Numbered from the stretch's first letter, positions 25,584 to 35,553 are shown. The stretch is DNA of 64,000 nucleotides from Desulfosporosinus youngiae DSM 17734 (GCF_000244895.1 NZ_CM001441.1:4120198-4184197), one strand, 5' to 3'. Program-made: numbers and translations. Notes: a model not told the origin generated them from the sequence alone.

Positions 25584-26605
25584 TAACGAACACTCCCGGC
25601 GATTTTCACCAGCTCGGCATCCGTCTTATTACCAATTAAACTATACAAATTGCCATCTTTAGTCCAAATCAGCACTGAAGCGTTCTCCAGATCAGGCATT
25701 TTTTCCATGGCCATCTTATGTGCTTCTTTCAGAGCAGCCAATTTTTCTTCACCATATTTGCTCATCAGTTTTTGGCTCATTTCATCCATCCCGACCTGGG
25801 ACTTATCTTGTAAGCCTTTCAGAGCCTGACTATGCGATCCCGGGGCTATCATATCCTGGGGAATAGTTTCAGTAAGTCCTTTCAAATCAGACAATGTGTA
25901 AATGTAACCATTTTTCCCGCCCAAATCCACTTCTCTTCCAAAACCAACCAGGACAGGAAGATAGATATCCGAACTATCCTCATCGATTTCGGCAAGTTGT
26001 TGGCGCAGATTCACAGGAATTAACGGCATATCCAACATGACATCCCGCAATTCACTTTTTGCAGCCTGGGGCGCATCTAAGTAGGATTTCTGAGTTGCTA
26101 CGAATAGCACATCCCCATAGTTTGCGAAGGCAGCCGCCGAAGATACCACGGACATTTCGACATTTTGCAGATTATTGGAAAGGAGTTTCGGGCTATTAAC
26201 CGCTTTCAGCAGTTGATTGCCGGCATCCACATTTAGCGTGAAGGTCATTTTACCCGAATCCAGCGCTGTGATCTCAGGGGTTTGATCTGCCAATTCACGC
26301 GGCAAACGAAGTTTGAAAGCCTCAAACTCTTCAGCCGCGTTCAGTTTTGTTACTTGATGCTGTGATTTTGAAACAACGTTAATCAGAGAGTTGTGTTCAA
26401 ATGTCTTTCCTTTGAAAGCTTCTTTCAGATTAGAAAGTGTTTGCATACCTTCTTGCAGGTCCGCAATGGTAATTTCAAGGGTTTTCACATTGTTTACGCG
26501 GAAAATCGATAGAGTATCCAGCGCTAAGGTTTGCACCGGTTTAACAAAGGTAATAAGTGCCAACACAAGCGCTAATGAAGCTAAGATGGAAATTTTTCGT
26601 TTCAT
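25583..26605 (-). CDS. Exported protein of unknown function in an ABC/two-component operon
   Basis: This protein of about 340 aa begins with a signal peptide or membrane anchor (MKRKISILASLALVLALITF) and continues as a soluble extracytoplasmic domain. I do not recognise the domain. It contains repeated Leu-rich helical stretches and the C-terminal segment LWTKDGNLYSLIGNKTDAEL, which recalls sigma-regulator or lipoprotein-sorting type beta domains, but this is weak. A TTG at 26614 could start the frame. The ATG at 26605 with AAAGG upstream is better. It is encoded between the histidine kinase and the ABC exporter and may sense or accept the exporter's cargo. Confidence 0.7.
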   Translation of the reverse strand: MKRKISILASLALVLALITFVKPVQTLALDTLSIFRVNNVKTLEITIADLQEGMQTLSNLKEAFKGKTFEHNSLINVVSKSQHQVTKLNAAEEFEAFKLRLPRELADQTPEITALDSGKMTFTLNVDAGNQLLKAVNSPKLLSNNLQNVEMSVVSSAAAFANYGDVLFVATQKSYLDAPQAAKSELRDVMLDMPLIPVNLRQQLAEIDEDSSDIYLPVLVGFGREVDLGGKNGYIYTLSDLKGLTETIPQDMIAPGSHSQALKGLQDKSQVGMDEMSQKLMSKYGEEKLAALKEAHKMAMEKMPDLENASVLIWTKDGNLYSLIGNKTDAELVKIAGSVR

Positions 26606-26688
26606 ACCATTCAATCCTTTCCTTTATTAGTTTGCTCTCCTCTTTTTACCTTAAAAATATGTCCTCAATGTGACCTCATCTTAATCCT

Positions 26689-27750
26689 TTAAGACTCCCG
26701 CTTCTTTAAGGGCAATTTGACGACAAAGGTTGTCCCTTGGCCTATTTCACTTGTGAAGCTTATGTCTCCGTCATAAATTTCCACGATCTTTTTTACAATG
26801 GCTAAACCAAGACCGCTGCCCTCTTTGGAATGGGATTTATCCCCTTGAAAAAACTTTTCAAAGATTCGTCCTTGATCGATGTTGGATATCCCAACCCCTT
26901 GGTCCTTAATCTCCGCAACGACCATGTCGGGAGTTTTTTTCGCCTGAATAAAAATAGTTCCCGATTCTGCAGAGAATTTAACAGCATTCTCGATCAAGTT
27001 CAACCAGATCTGTTGGATCAGGTCTTCATCACCTGTGTAAACTATTTCATCAAGATCTATGTTGAGTTCTAAATTTTTCTTAGACCATTTTTCCTCCAAA
27101 AGGACAATTGTCCGCCGAATCTGCTCATCTAAGGAAAAGGATTTTGTTCTCTCAGGAATAAATTGATGGTCCAGTTTCGAAAGGCGCAGCATATTGGAAC
27201 TTAAATGGCTTAATCTCTTTGTCTCCTCAATGATAATGGTTGTGTAAGCTTGAAAATCGTCTTCCGATAAATCCTTATCCTGAAGCATTTCAGCAAAGCC
27301 TTGAATAGAGGCAAGAGGGGTTTTGAACTCATGGGATACGCTGCTAATAAAATCTTTCCGGAGATACTCCATATTACCGAGTTCTGTGGTCATCAAGTTA
27401 AAATTTTGAACCAAAATACCTAGCTCATCATTGCTCTTATAATCCATCTTTATCGAAAAATCCCCCTTAGCAACTTCTTTAGCTGCATTGCTGATCCGAA
27501 TAATAGGGTCGGAAATTTTCCGAATGGCAAAGTATAATAATGAGCCACCTAAGGCCACACATAAAATCAGGGTTACGAACATGAACCGGCCAAAAACCGA
27601 GTGGGCTTCGCTGATACTCAGGTCGCCATGGAAGAGCACTAAGAAAAGTAGCGTCATCAGAGCAAAGGAAACCAAACAGGAGAAAAACAAGATTCCAATG
27701 GCAATCAAGGTTCCTTTGGCGCGAATTGAATTTGACAGTGTTTTAATCAT
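26689..27750 (-). CDS. Two-component sensor histidine kinase
   Basis: This kinase of about 353 aa has two membrane helices in the first 100 residues and a HAMP domain. The HisKA box is SSVSHEFKTPLASIQGFAEML, and the HATPase domain has the N box IWLNLIENAVKF and the G boxes DQGVGI and GSGLGLAIVKKI. The region between the helices is very short, so the signal is probably sensed within the membrane. The reading frame extends to 27861, but the ATG at 27750 overlaps the response-regulator stop by 8 nt and is the natural start. It pairs with the regulator upstream. Confidence 0.93.
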   Translation of the reverse strand: MIKTLSNSIRAKGTLIAIGILFFSCLVSFALMTLLFLVLFHGDLSISEAHSVFGRFMFVTLILCVALGGSLLYFAIRKISDPIIRISNAAKEVAKGDFSIKMDYKSNDELGILVQNFNLMTTELGNMEYLRKDFISSVSHEFKTPLASIQGFAEMLQDKDLSEDDFQAYTTIIIEETKRLSHLSSNMLRLSKLDHQFIPERTKSFSLDEQIRRTIVLLEEKWSKKNLELNIDLDEIVYTGDEDLIQQIWLNLIENAVKFSAESGTIFIQAKKTPDMVVAEIKDQGVGISNIDQGRIFEKFFQGDKSHSKEGSGLGLAIVKKIVEIYDGDISFTSEIGQGTTFVVKLPLKKRES

Positions 27751-28420
27751 GGATCTTTTCCGCCTTATAACCAAGTCCCCGAATTGTGACGATTTTAAAC
27801 TCCGGTCTGTCCTCGAACTTTTTACGAAGCTTTTTAATGTGGCTGTCCACCGTTCGTTCATCTATATCCGTATCCAGCCCCCAGATTTCCGACATAAGCT
27901 GCTGCCTTGTAAAAATTCGCTTTGGATAGCTTAACAATTTGAAAAGCAGCAGAAATTCTTTTTTGGGCAATTCAATCTGAAGATCCGGCCCATTGATGCT
28001 TAAATTGTCATAGTCCAGGATGAGTTCACCGATAACTATCTTATGTTCATTGTTAATTTTAGCCCGCCGCAACAGAGCCGCTACCCTCAAAATCATCTCG
28101 TTCATATCGATGGGTTTGACCATATAATCATCTGTACCCAATCTGAAACCTTTTTCTTTGTCCTCAAACCCTTCCTTAGCTGTCACCATTAAAATAGGCA
28201 GGTTAAAATTGGCTTCCCTAAGGCTTTCAATAAGTTCAAAACCATCCATAAGGGGCATCATTATATCACTAATCATTAAATCCACATGATGCTCTTCAAG
28301 AATTTGGAGAGCTTTCTGACCGTTTTCAGCTTGCAAAACTTTATAGCCCGCTTGTTCCAAACGGGCCTTCATTAACATAAGCAGGCTTTTATTATCCTCG
28401 ACGACCAATATTTGAAACAT
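27743..28420 (-). CDS. OmpR/PhoB-family response regulator
   Basis: This 225-aa regulator has a receiver domain (LVVEDNKSLLMLM, phospho-acceptor Asp in DLMISDIMMPLMDG, conserved Lys in YMVKPIDMNEM). A winged-helix DNA-binding domain ends with DERTVDSHIKKLRKKFE and TIRGLGYKAE. It is the first gene of the run regulator-kinase-exported protein-ABC ATPase-permease. The usual pattern is that it activates the downstream transporter genes. Confidence 0.95.
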   Translation of the reverse strand: MFQILVVEDNKSLLMLMKARLEQAGYKVLQAENGQKALQILEEHHVDLMISDIMMPLMDGFELIESLREANFNLPILMVTAKEGFEDKEKGFRLGTDDYMVKPIDMNEMILRVAALLRRAKINNEHKIVIGELILDYDNLSINGPDLQIELPKKEFLLLFKLLSYPKRIFTRQQLMSEIWGLDTDIDERTVDSHIKKLRKKFEDRPEFKIVTIRGLGYKAEKIHD

Positions 28421-28657
28421 GACAAACCTTCTTTCAGACGATTACATGCTTATTATTTGGGTTTATTTTAGCCTTTTTTTCGACTATCTGCATTGAATCT
28501 GCATTGATCTAATAGTTTGTTATTTTCACTTTTACCGGACGATTATTCATAGTTCTAAATCCTTTTCTAAATTCATCTCTTGATAAGTGTAACTTAATCT
28601 TGTGACTTGAATGTGCCCAAATCACAAGTGCCATACATGAATGACTATTCCAGCAAC

Positions 28658-28693
28658 AACCTAAGCCCTCGGCTGATGCCGAGGGCTTAGGTT
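28658..28693. terminator. Perfect hairpin between the response regulator and repeat C
   Basis: The arms AACCTAAGCCCTCGGC and GCCGAGGGCTTAGGTT enclose a 4-nt loop (16 bp). Neither side has a long T run, so it may be a weak terminator or a small repeat. It lies about 240 bp upstream of the response regulator start. Confidence 0.45.
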
Positions 28694-28826
28694 AGTAACT
28701 TGTTCAACAATGATCAAGGGGCTTGTTCTGACACACTCGGAAGCTCAGCAAAAACATCCTACATGCTCGGCAAAATTCTTAATTATAGTGCTGCTGCAGC
28801 GGCATGGGGGTCTACTCTTAAAAATT

Positions 28827-29285
28827 AAAAGACTTCAAAGCCATGCAGAAGAATCCCCAGACCCGCAAGTAGGGCAGTTTCGTCCACAGAAGCGAACCCA
28901 TTGCATGGAGAGGTGGTAAAAGCCCACAAGACGGTGCGGGGACAGGTCGCCACGGGTTCACATCAGGTATTACCCGGAGGTTTGGCACGAAAGTGTCCGG
29001 TACGATAGTCTCCAGCGGAGAGTATCGCCGAAGCCGTGATCCCTTAAGGAATCCCTACCGGCGTAGGATACAGTTTCGCCGAAGCGGCAATCTCCAAAGA
29101 ATACTTATCCGCTGAAGGTAGCTCCCGCATCGGCGAGTGGACGAGCCTCGGAATGCTGCGGTACGCAGACACTGTCTTCGCACGAATTAACTAATCTTGC
29201 ACGGATGTGGCGAAGCTGCCCGACCAGAGAGTACTCTTATTTTCATCCTCTGCTGATGCTGCGCAGCGGCATGGGCGGCAGCTAT
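28827..29285 (+). repeat. Structured-RNA repeat, copy C, with nested palindromic insertions
   Basis: This is the third copy, oriented left to right. The core matches copies A, B and D: the 5' arm GGGCAGTTTCGTCCAC, then GGAGAGGTGGTAAAAGCC and GGTTCACATCAGGTATTACC, and the 3' arm GTGGCGAAGCTGCCC. Relative to A and B it carries two extra blocks. The first, at 28987-29121, is a palindromic unit (ACGAAA...TTTCGCCGAAGCGGC) that is itself interrupted at 29001-29070 by a second unit of the same design. The second, at 29162-29201, is a 40-nt unit around GACACTGTCTTCGC. The closing stem has lost one base and is probably weakened. No protein-like frame is present. The 190 bp to its right (29286-29479) are AT-rich without visible features. 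Confidence 0.78.
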
Positions 29286-29479
29286 CATAATAGACCAATC
29301 TCAATTTTTCACCATTATGGAACACTTCATGTAGTTAATGAAATTTAAAAAACAAATACAATATTCTTTTAAATTTCTCAGAATTTTTCTTCCTTAACAT
29401 ATGTATCCTCTATTTAGATAATGTTTAATGTAACATTAAATACTTAATCTAAAATCTTTTTGGGTGTTCAAGTGAACAT

Positions 29480-29710
29480 TTATCGTTTAAATATTTTTGA
29501 TAACTTATACCAATAAGATTTCTTTAGCTGCTCATTTTCAATCTTTATAGCTACTAGCTCTCTATTTTTATCGTTCAATTGTCTATTTAATAATTTAAGT
29601 TCAGTTCTCAATTTGTTTACATATTCGTTATTCTGTTGTAATTCATTCCTTTGTTGAGTAGTTTCTCTTTCAAGAGACGTCAGTTGCTCCTTCAATCTCT
29701 GTATCTCCAT
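29480..29710 (-). CDS. Short coiled-coil protein or fragment
   Basis: This 76-aa frame begins MEIQRLKEQLTSLERET and shows uninterrupted heptads of Leu, Ile and Val, so it is a single long coiled coil ending in a basic tail (SYWYKLSKIFKR). That tail recalls the coiled-coil ends that follow glycosyltransferase domains. No ribosome site is evident, and it abuts the remnant of a diguanylate cyclase on the opposite strand. It may be a leftover fragment rather than a working gene. Confidence 0.4.
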   Translation of the reverse strand: MEIQRLKEQLTSLERETTQQRNELQQNNEYVNKLRTELKLLNRQLNDKNRELVAIKIENEQLKKSYWYKLSKIFKR

Positions 29711-29715
29711 TGCTT

Positions 29716-30062
29716 ATAGATGGCCAAGACAAAATTGGTTCTGTTATTATAATTAATGATACTACAGAGAAGAAAAATCATGAACAATACTTGAAAGCCA
29801 AAGCTTATAGTGATGGACTTACAGGGCTATTAATATAGAAACGGGCTTAAATTGCCTTTGATCGAATAATAAATAACACTGATGCTGCTTCAACTCAGCT
29901 TATATCAATACTTATAATAGATATAGATAGGTTTAAAACTATAAATGATACATATGGTCATATAAATGGAGATAAGGTGCTTCAGCATCTTGCAAAAGTA
30001 CTGGTAGAAGAAATTAGATGTGCAGATGTTATTGGCAGATTAGGTGGAGAAGAATATGCTTT
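29716..30062 (+). pseudogene. Decayed PAS-GGDEF (diguanylate cyclase) remnant
   Basis: Translation of the plus strand gives the end of a PAS domain (IGSVIIINDTTEKKNHEQYL), then a GGDEF start (AYSDGLTGLL), two stop codons, IIDIDRFKTINDTYGHINGD, and finally IGRLGGEEYAF. The last motif is the active-site loop. The frame is broken and both ends are missing. The 5' part stops at the coiled-coil frame and the 3' part runs into the end of hutI. The sequence is more AT-rich than its neighbours. It is a clear dead gene. Confidence 0.8.
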
Positions 30063-30120
30063 TTCAACCAGATACTTGCTTACCCCTATCACTCTTACCA
30101 GCTGTCGGATTGTAACACCA

Positions 30121-31383
30121 TTAGTTGCCTTGCCCAACAAGCTTTCCATTTTTAATAACCATCTTAACCTGATTTGTCCCATAACGATAGAATATATAAG
30201 CTAAATCAGGGGCATCCCAAATCACAATATCGGCCTTTTTACCCACCTCTATGCTGCCTATGGCAGCTGCTCTATTAATAGCTGCCGCAGCATTTAAAGT
30301 AACTGCGGTAAGTACCTCCCCAGGCAGCATTTTATACTTTAGACAGGCGATATTCATCGGTAATTGCAGTGATTCATTGGGATTGGAGCCCGGGTTAAAA
30401 TCACTGGCCACAGCCACCGGAATACCTTTATCAATCATGGTTCTCGCTCTAGCGAAATTTTCCCCCAGGTAAAATGATGTCCCGGGCAATAATACGGCAA
30501 TGGTACCCTTCTTCGCCATTTCATCTATACCGGCATCTGTGGCCTGGATCAGATGATCAGCGGAAATAGCTTCCAATTCAGCTGCCAAGCCTGCCCCATT
30601 TAAAGGGTTTATCTCATCAGCATGCATTTTGGGCATCAGGCCATATTTTCTGCCGCATTCCAATATTAATCTTGATTCCTCCAGACTGAATACCCCTTCT
30701 TCACAAAAAACATCACAAAACTCAGCCAGTCTGTTTTCGCTTACCACAGGGATCATCTCTTCCATGATAAGCCTGATATACTCTTCCTTGTTATTCTTGT
30801 ATTCCTCAGGTATGGCATGCGCCGCGAGAAATGTGGAAACAATATCAATAATACCTAGTTTGTTTAGTTCCACGGCGGCTTTTAAAGATTTAATTTCATC
30901 TGCGAAATTAAGCCCATAACCACTTTTTGCCTCGCATGTGGTTGTGCCGTGCGCTAACATCCTTCTAATCTTTACTTCACCATTCTTGATTAATTCAGCC
31001 AAGTCTGCTTCCCGGGTATGCCGGACAGTATTTAGAATACCTCCACCCATTTTTAATATTTCCAGATACGGAACACCCTGAAGCTTTAATGCTAACTCCT
31101 TCTGCCTCCAGCCGGAAAAAACAAGATGGGTATGGGCATCAACCAAACCCGGTGTCACCAGCAAACCTTGGGCATCTATGATGGTAATATTATCCGCTGA
31201 AATGTTTTGACTGGGTAATTCATGATCTTCCCCAAGCTCTACAATATCTTGTCCGGAAACTAAAATATAGGCATTTTTAATGTACTTAATTTGCCTCTGG
31301 TCGGTACCGGCTAAGCTGCGATTACCTTGGGGTGTGGCCAGTAAACCAATATTCTTAATGAGTAAATCCGGTTTTTTGTTCAT
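30121..31383 (-). CDS. hutI: Imidazolonepropionase
   Basis: This amidohydrolase of about 420 aa opens the ring of imidazolonepropionate to give formiminoglutamate in histidine degradation. Visible motifs are the metal site VDAHTHLVFSGWRQKE, TTTCEAKSGYGL, MHADEINPLNGAGLAAEL and VASDFNPGSNPNESL. All metal ligands are present. GTG at 31392 is possible, but ATG 31383 has AGGTG at good spacing. It is the last gene of hutU-formimidoyltransferase-hutI and ends against the dead diguanylate cyclase. Histidine ammonia-lyase is not in the window. Confidence 0.94.
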   Translation of the reverse strand: MNKKPDLLIKNIGLLATPQGNRSLAGTDQRQIKYIKNAYILVSGQDIVELGEDHELPSQNISADNITIIDAQGLLVTPGLVDAHTHLVFSGWRQKELALKLQGVPYLEILKMGGGILNTVRHTREADLAELIKNGEVKIRRMLAHGTTTCEAKSGYGLNFADEIKSLKAAVELNKLGIIDIVSTFLAAHAIPEEYKNNKEEYIRLIMEEMIPVVSENRLAEFCDVFCEEGVFSLEESRLILECGRKYGLMPKMHADEINPLNGAGLAAELEAISADHLIQATDAGIDEMAKKGTIAVLLPGTSFYLGENFARARTMIDKGIPVAVASDFNPGSNPNESLQLPMNIACLKYKMLPGEVLTAVTLNAAAAINRAAAIGSIEVGKKADIVIWDAPDLAYIFYRYGTNQVKMVIKNGKLVGQGN

Positions 31384-31417
31384 TTGCTGCACCTACTTTC
31401 AAGCATTAAAACCATCT

Positions 31418-32320
31418 TTAGCTGCTTAACAAGCAGTTTTCCAAAACCTGTTTTTTCTCATTAAATTCTTCCAGCTGTAAATAGTATTTTGCGGAGTCTA
31501 TCAGAGCATTCATCGGCGTAAGACCAATAATTTCACTGCCTATGACATTAACCCCATACCTTTGTGCCTCTATTTTAATAAGTTCAAAAACCCGGTATAA
31601 AGGTGTAACTTCATAGTTGGTCATATTTATGGAAACCTGAGCTATGTTCCGGTCCTCCAGCATTACCCCGATGGATTTGACATACTTAAGACCACCGTTG
31701 CTTTCCCGGATTGTCTTGGCAATTTGTTTGGATATATTTAGATCTGCTGTATTTAAATTCACATTGTACGCCACCAGAGGCATTCTTGCCCCTACTGCGG
31801 TGACACCTGCCGTGGGATGGACTTCTTGTGCCCCAAAATCAGGCCTCCGATCAGCGTCTTTGATTTTTTCTTTCATCCCTTCAAATTGCCCCTTGCGGAT
31901 ATTGGCCAAATTTATTCTTTCAGCACTCACCGCAGCTTCCTCATATAAAAACACCGGAATAGAAAGCTCTGAAGCAAGCCTTTCTCCTAATTGCTTGGAA
32001 AAATTAATACACTCATCCATTGTTACATATTTTATCGGAACAAAGGGGATGACATCAACGGCGCCCATACGGGGGTGCTCCCCTGTATGAACGTTCATAT
32101 CGATGAGCTCAGACGCTTTTTTCGCAGATAAGAAAGCAGCCTCAATTACGGACTCAGGTTTACCTACAAAAGTAAAAACACTTCTATTATGGCTGTAATC
32201 CGAAGAATAATCCAATAAGATCACATTGGGAACAGATTTAATCGTTTCTGCTATCGCCTCAATAACTTCAGTTCGCCGTCCTTCACTGAAGTTAGGAATG
32301 CATTCAATAAGTTGTGACAT
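31418..32320 (-). CDS. ftcD: Glutamate formimidoyltransferase
   Basis: This 300-aa protein transfers the formimino group of formiminoglutamate to tetrahydrofolate, giving glutamate and linking histidine degradation to one-carbon metabolism. It consists of only the two formiminotransferase subdomains, with IPNFSEGRRTEVIEAI at the start, YSHNRSVFTFVG, and the folate-site segment NVHTGEHPRMGAVDVIPFVP. The cyclodeaminase domain found in fused enzymes is absent here and no separate cyclodeaminase gene is seen. It lies between hutU and hutI. Confidence 0.92.
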   Translation of the reverse strand: MSQLIECIPNFSEGRRTEVIEAIAETIKSVPNVILLDYSSDYSHNRSVFTFVGKPESVIEAAFLSAKKASELIDMNVHTGEHPRMGAVDVIPFVPIKYVTMDECINFSKQLGERLASELSIPVFLYEEAAVSAERINLANIRKGQFEGMKEKIKDADRRPDFGAQEVHPTAGVTAVGARMPLVAYNVNLNTADLNISKQIAKTIRESNGGLKYVKSIGVMLEDRNIAQVSINMTNYEVTPLYRVFELIKIEAQRYGVNVIGSEIIGLTPMNALIDSAKYYLQLEEFNEKKQVLENCLLSS

Positions 32321-32441
32321 TTCTTTATCCTCGCTTTCATTAAACCCCGATTAACAGCCTAATTTATCATGCACTGCTTTAAGTATTTCCTCCTGCAATT
32401 GCTTTCCTTCATTAAGGATATACTCTTTTTTACATTTAAAA

Positions 32442-34469
32442 TTATTTGTTAAAAACCCCAGCAACCAGTTGATCAATCAACTCTCCATTCGGTATATAGG
32501 GTATGGTAATGTGGCCGGTTCCCGTATAATTTTTATTAAAATTAATACTTGTTTCTATGGAATTACTATTTCTGGCCCAGGACCGACGGGCAACTCCCCC
32601 CATCACATCCCACAGCATCGCCGATTTAATAATACTGTCCACCCTGGCCGAACCATCAAGAACCAAGCCAAAGCCGCCGTTGATGGCTTTTCCAATCCCA
32701 ACGCCGCCTCCATTATGCAGAGCTATTAAACTCATACCTCTTGCCCCATTACCGGCAAAGCACTGGACTGCCATATCCGCCATGACATTACTGCCGTCCT
32801 TGATATTAGCTGTCTCCCGGAAGGGGGAATCAGTGCCGCTGACATCATGATGGTCCCTGCCTAACATCACGGGGCCTATTTCCCCATTTCGTACCATCTC
32901 ATTAAATTTAAGGGCGATTTTTACTCTTCCTTCGGCATCCTGATACAGGATTCTGGCTTGTGTGCCCACAACCAGTTGATTTTTGGCTGCATCTTTAATC
33001 CAATTATAATTATCCCGATCCTGAAATCTCCTGTTGTGATCAATACAATCCATAGCTGCCTGGTCTGTTTTAATTAAATCCTCATTATTGCCGCTTAAAC
33101 AAACCCATCTGAAGGGACCATAGCCAAAATCAAACAGCTCCGGTCCCATAATGTCCTCAACATAGGAGGGGAAAATAAATCCATCTTTTTCATCAATACC
33201 GTTTTTGGAGATTTCCTTTACCCCGGCATCATAAACGGCTTTCATAAAGGCATTGCCATAATCAAAGAAATATGTGCCCCTATACGCCAAAATTTTGATT
33301 AAGGCAAATTGTCTTTGTAAGCTTTTGTCCACAAGCTCCCGGAATTTTTTTCTATCCTTGGCCAAAAGCTCTGTTCTTTCCTCAAAGGTTACTCCCTGAG
33401 GGCAATAGCCGCCGTCATACTGCACATGACAGGAGGTTTGGTCAGACAGCAAATCCACTTTAATATTGTTTTCGACAGCATACTCCAGCAAATCAACTAT
33501 ATTTCCATAATAAGCAATAGAAACCGGTTCTTTCTTTTCCTGATACTCAGCGGCGATCTTAAATACTTCCCTCAAATCTGAGGAAACCTTGCTTACCCAG
33601 CCTTGATCATGTCTGGTCTTAATTCTGGAATAATCTGTTTCCGCGATTATACCCACACCATTTGCTATTTCCACGGCCTTGGGTTGAGCACCGCTCATAC
33701 CGCCCAAGCCTGAAGAAATAAACAAGCAACCCCTTAAATCTCCATCCGAGGGGATACCCAGAATTTTTCTGCCTGCAATAAGCAGGGTATTGTAGGTTCC
33801 ATGAACAATACCCTGAGGGCCTATATACATCCATCCTCCGGCAGTCATCTGCCCATAATTGGCCACACCCATCTGTTCTGCAGTTTCCCAGTCTTCCTGG
33901 TTATCAAACATACCAACCATCAGGGCATTAGTAATAATTACCCTTGGGGCTTCAGGCTTGGAGGGGAAGAGTCCCAGAGGGTGCCCCGATTCTATAACCA
34001 AGGTTTGATCCTGGGTCATTACTGCCAAATATTTTTTTATTAATCTATACTGGAGCCAGTTTTGACATACACTCCCTGTTTCTCCATAGGTAACAAGCTC
34101 ATAAGGGTAAAGGGCTACATTAAAATCCAGATTATTATCAATCATCACCTGGAAGGCTTTACCTTCCATACATTTCCCTGAATACTCATCTATAGACTTA
34201 CCAAAAATTCTCCCCGCGGGACGAAATCTATAAGCATAAATTCTCCCGTAAGTTACCAATTCATTTAAAAATTCCGGGGCCAGCTGCTCATGAAGCTCTT
34301 CCGGTACATAACGCAGGGCATTTTTCAAAGCTGTTTGGGTCTGAGCTGCTGTCAGCTTAAACCCTCTGTCGGGCGCCCTTCTGATACCTGCGGCAAATTC
34401 AGACATTTCCGGCAGATCTGCATCTATTTTTATGGTCATTGCTTGTCCGATGTCATAGTTACTTGTCAT
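32442..34469 (-). CDS. hutU: Urocanate hydratase
   Basis: This 675-aa NAD-dependent enzyme hydrates urocanate to imidazolonepropionate. Signature regions are the nucleotide loop SSGLGGMSGAQPKA, SDQTSCHVQYDGGYCPQG, GPFRWVCLSGN, LGRDHHDVSGTDSPFRET and LHNGGGVGIGKAINGGFG. The length matches the long type (about 675 aa, as in animals and some clostridia) rather than the enzyme of about 555 aa in Pseudomonas and Bacillus. It is followed by a 120-bp gap before the formimidoyltransferase. The gap holds a short open frame of uncertain meaning. Confidence 0.95.
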   Translation of the reverse strand: MTSNYDIGQAMTIKIDADLPEMSEFAAGIRRAPDRGFKLTAAQTQTALKNALRYVPEELHEQLAPEFLNELVTYGRIYAYRFRPAGRIFGKSIDEYSGKCMEGKAFQVMIDNNLDFNVALYPYELVTYGETGSVCQNWLQYRLIKKYLAVMTQDQTLVIESGHPLGLFPSKPEAPRVIITNALMVGMFDNQEDWETAEQMGVANYGQMTAGGWMYIGPQGIVHGTYNTLLIAGRKILGIPSDGDLRGCLFISSGLGGMSGAQPKAVEIANGVGIIAETDYSRIKTRHDQGWVSKVSSDLREVFKIAAEYQEKKEPVSIAYYGNIVDLLEYAVENNIKVDLLSDQTSCHVQYDGGYCPQGVTFEERTELLAKDRKKFRELVDKSLQRQFALIKILAYRGTYFFDYGNAFMKAVYDAGVKEISKNGIDEKDGFIFPSYVEDIMGPELFDFGYGPFRWVCLSGNNEDLIKTDQAAMDCIDHNRRFQDRDNYNWIKDAAKNQLVVGTQARILYQDAEGRVKIALKFNEMVRNGEIGPVMLGRDHHDVSGTDSPFRETANIKDGSNVMADMAVQCFAGNGARGMSLIALHNGGGVGIGKAINGGFGLVLDGSARVDSIIKSAMLWDVMGGVARRSWARNSNSIETSINFNKNYTGTGHITIPYIPNGELIDQLVAGVFNK

Positions 34470-34518
34470 TACTTTCGACCTCCCTTAACATATCAAACAG
34501 GTGTGATGAAATCATGAC

Positions 34519-35520
34519 TTAACGATATTCAATCATGGTCCCTAACCCAAGGTTTTTCGCCTTCTCCCAGATTAAATGACCAAGGGCAATATCATTCAAG
34601 GATAACCCCCTGTGCCAGAAGAGGATTCTCTCTTCATCATTTTCCCGTCCCACTTTTTTCCCTGAGACGATTTCACCCAGTTCGGCATGGAGGGTTTCCG
34701 CGGATAATTTACCCGCATCTACATGACGGCGCAGGCTGCCAAATTTACCGCCTTTACATTGACCCCAATCGTCAACAACCATTTTATCCATGACATCGGT
34801 TAGGGAAAACTCCACGGCACTTATTGTTCCATAAGGCACCACAAAGGTTCCGGGTGTAACCCATTCCGTCTTTAACAAAGCTTGAGGCTCGATCAGTCTC
34901 GTTGCTTCAACCATAATATCCGCACCCTTTAGGCACTCTTCACTGTTTTCGACAGCCTTAACAGGTTTACCAAGATGGTCGCTTAACCTCTGGGCAAAAT
35001 CATTCATAGATTCCGGTCTTCTGCTGTTAACTCTGATCTCTTCAAAATCAAAAATACTGTCCAACAAAACAACATTCCACCAGGCAGTTCCTCTAGAACC
35101 CAGATGACCTAATACTTTGCAATCCTTCCTGGCCAGATATTTGGCACCCAAGGCAGTTAAGGCACCGGTACGCATATTTGTGATTTCTGTACAATCAACA
35201 ATCGCCAAAGGCATGCCTGTCCGAGGATCATAAAGTGTCACCAAAGCCAGCTCCGAGGGGAGGCCAATCTTATAATTATTTACATAGTCTCCGACAACCT
35301 TTACCCCCGCTACATTAAGAGGTTCAACATAACCTCTTAATATGTTGAAATGTCCCTGGAATTCAGGATTGGGGATCAAATGCTCCCTTGGTTCAATTAC
35401 TACCTGACCATTTCCCTGGGCTAACAAGCTGTCTTCCACAGCCTTCATTATTTCTTCATTTGTCAGGTTCATTTTTTCAATATCCTTGGCATTAACAAAC
35501 ATAAATTCCAGTGATTTCAT
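34519..35520 (-). CDS. Ornithine cyclodeaminase/mu-crystallin family protein
   Basis: This 333-aa protein belongs to the ornithine cyclodeaminase, alanine dehydrogenase and mu-crystallin family of NAD(P)-dependent enzymes. It keeps the substrate region AGVKVVGDYVNN and VDCTEITNMRTGALTALGAKYLA. The nucleotide loop reads LGHLGSRGTAWWN rather than the usual GxGxQA, an unusual variant that could alter cofactor binding. It is the first gene before hutU (49-bp gap), so it may act on a product of the pathway. Some databases name close relatives tyramine oxidase subunit B, but that name has little basis here. Confidence 0.82.
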   Translation of the reverse strand: MKSLEFMFVNAKDIEKMNLTNEEIMKAVEDSLLAQGNGQVVIEPREHLIPNPEFQGHFNILRGYVEPLNVAGVKVVGDYVNNYKIGLPSELALVTLYDPRTGMPLAIVDCTEITNMRTGALTALGAKYLARKDCKVLGHLGSRGTAWWNVVLLDSIFDFEEIRVNSRRPESMNDFAQRLSDHLGKPVKAVENSEECLKGADIMVEATRLIEPQALLKTEWVTPGTFVVPYGTISAVEFSLTDVMDKMVVDDWGQCKGGKFGSLRRHVDAGKLSAETLHAELGEIVSGKKVGRENDEERILFWHRGLSLNDIALGHLIWEKAKNLGLGTMIEYR

Positions 35521-35553
35521 TTTTCAAACCCCCTAATTTAATTAAGATTATTC

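Noticed and set aside
32340-32441. Short frame (KKEYILNEGKQLQEEILKAVH) after hutU
   Set aside because: It lacks a credible start and ribosome site and is under 40 codons. It could be a remnant but cannot be supported.
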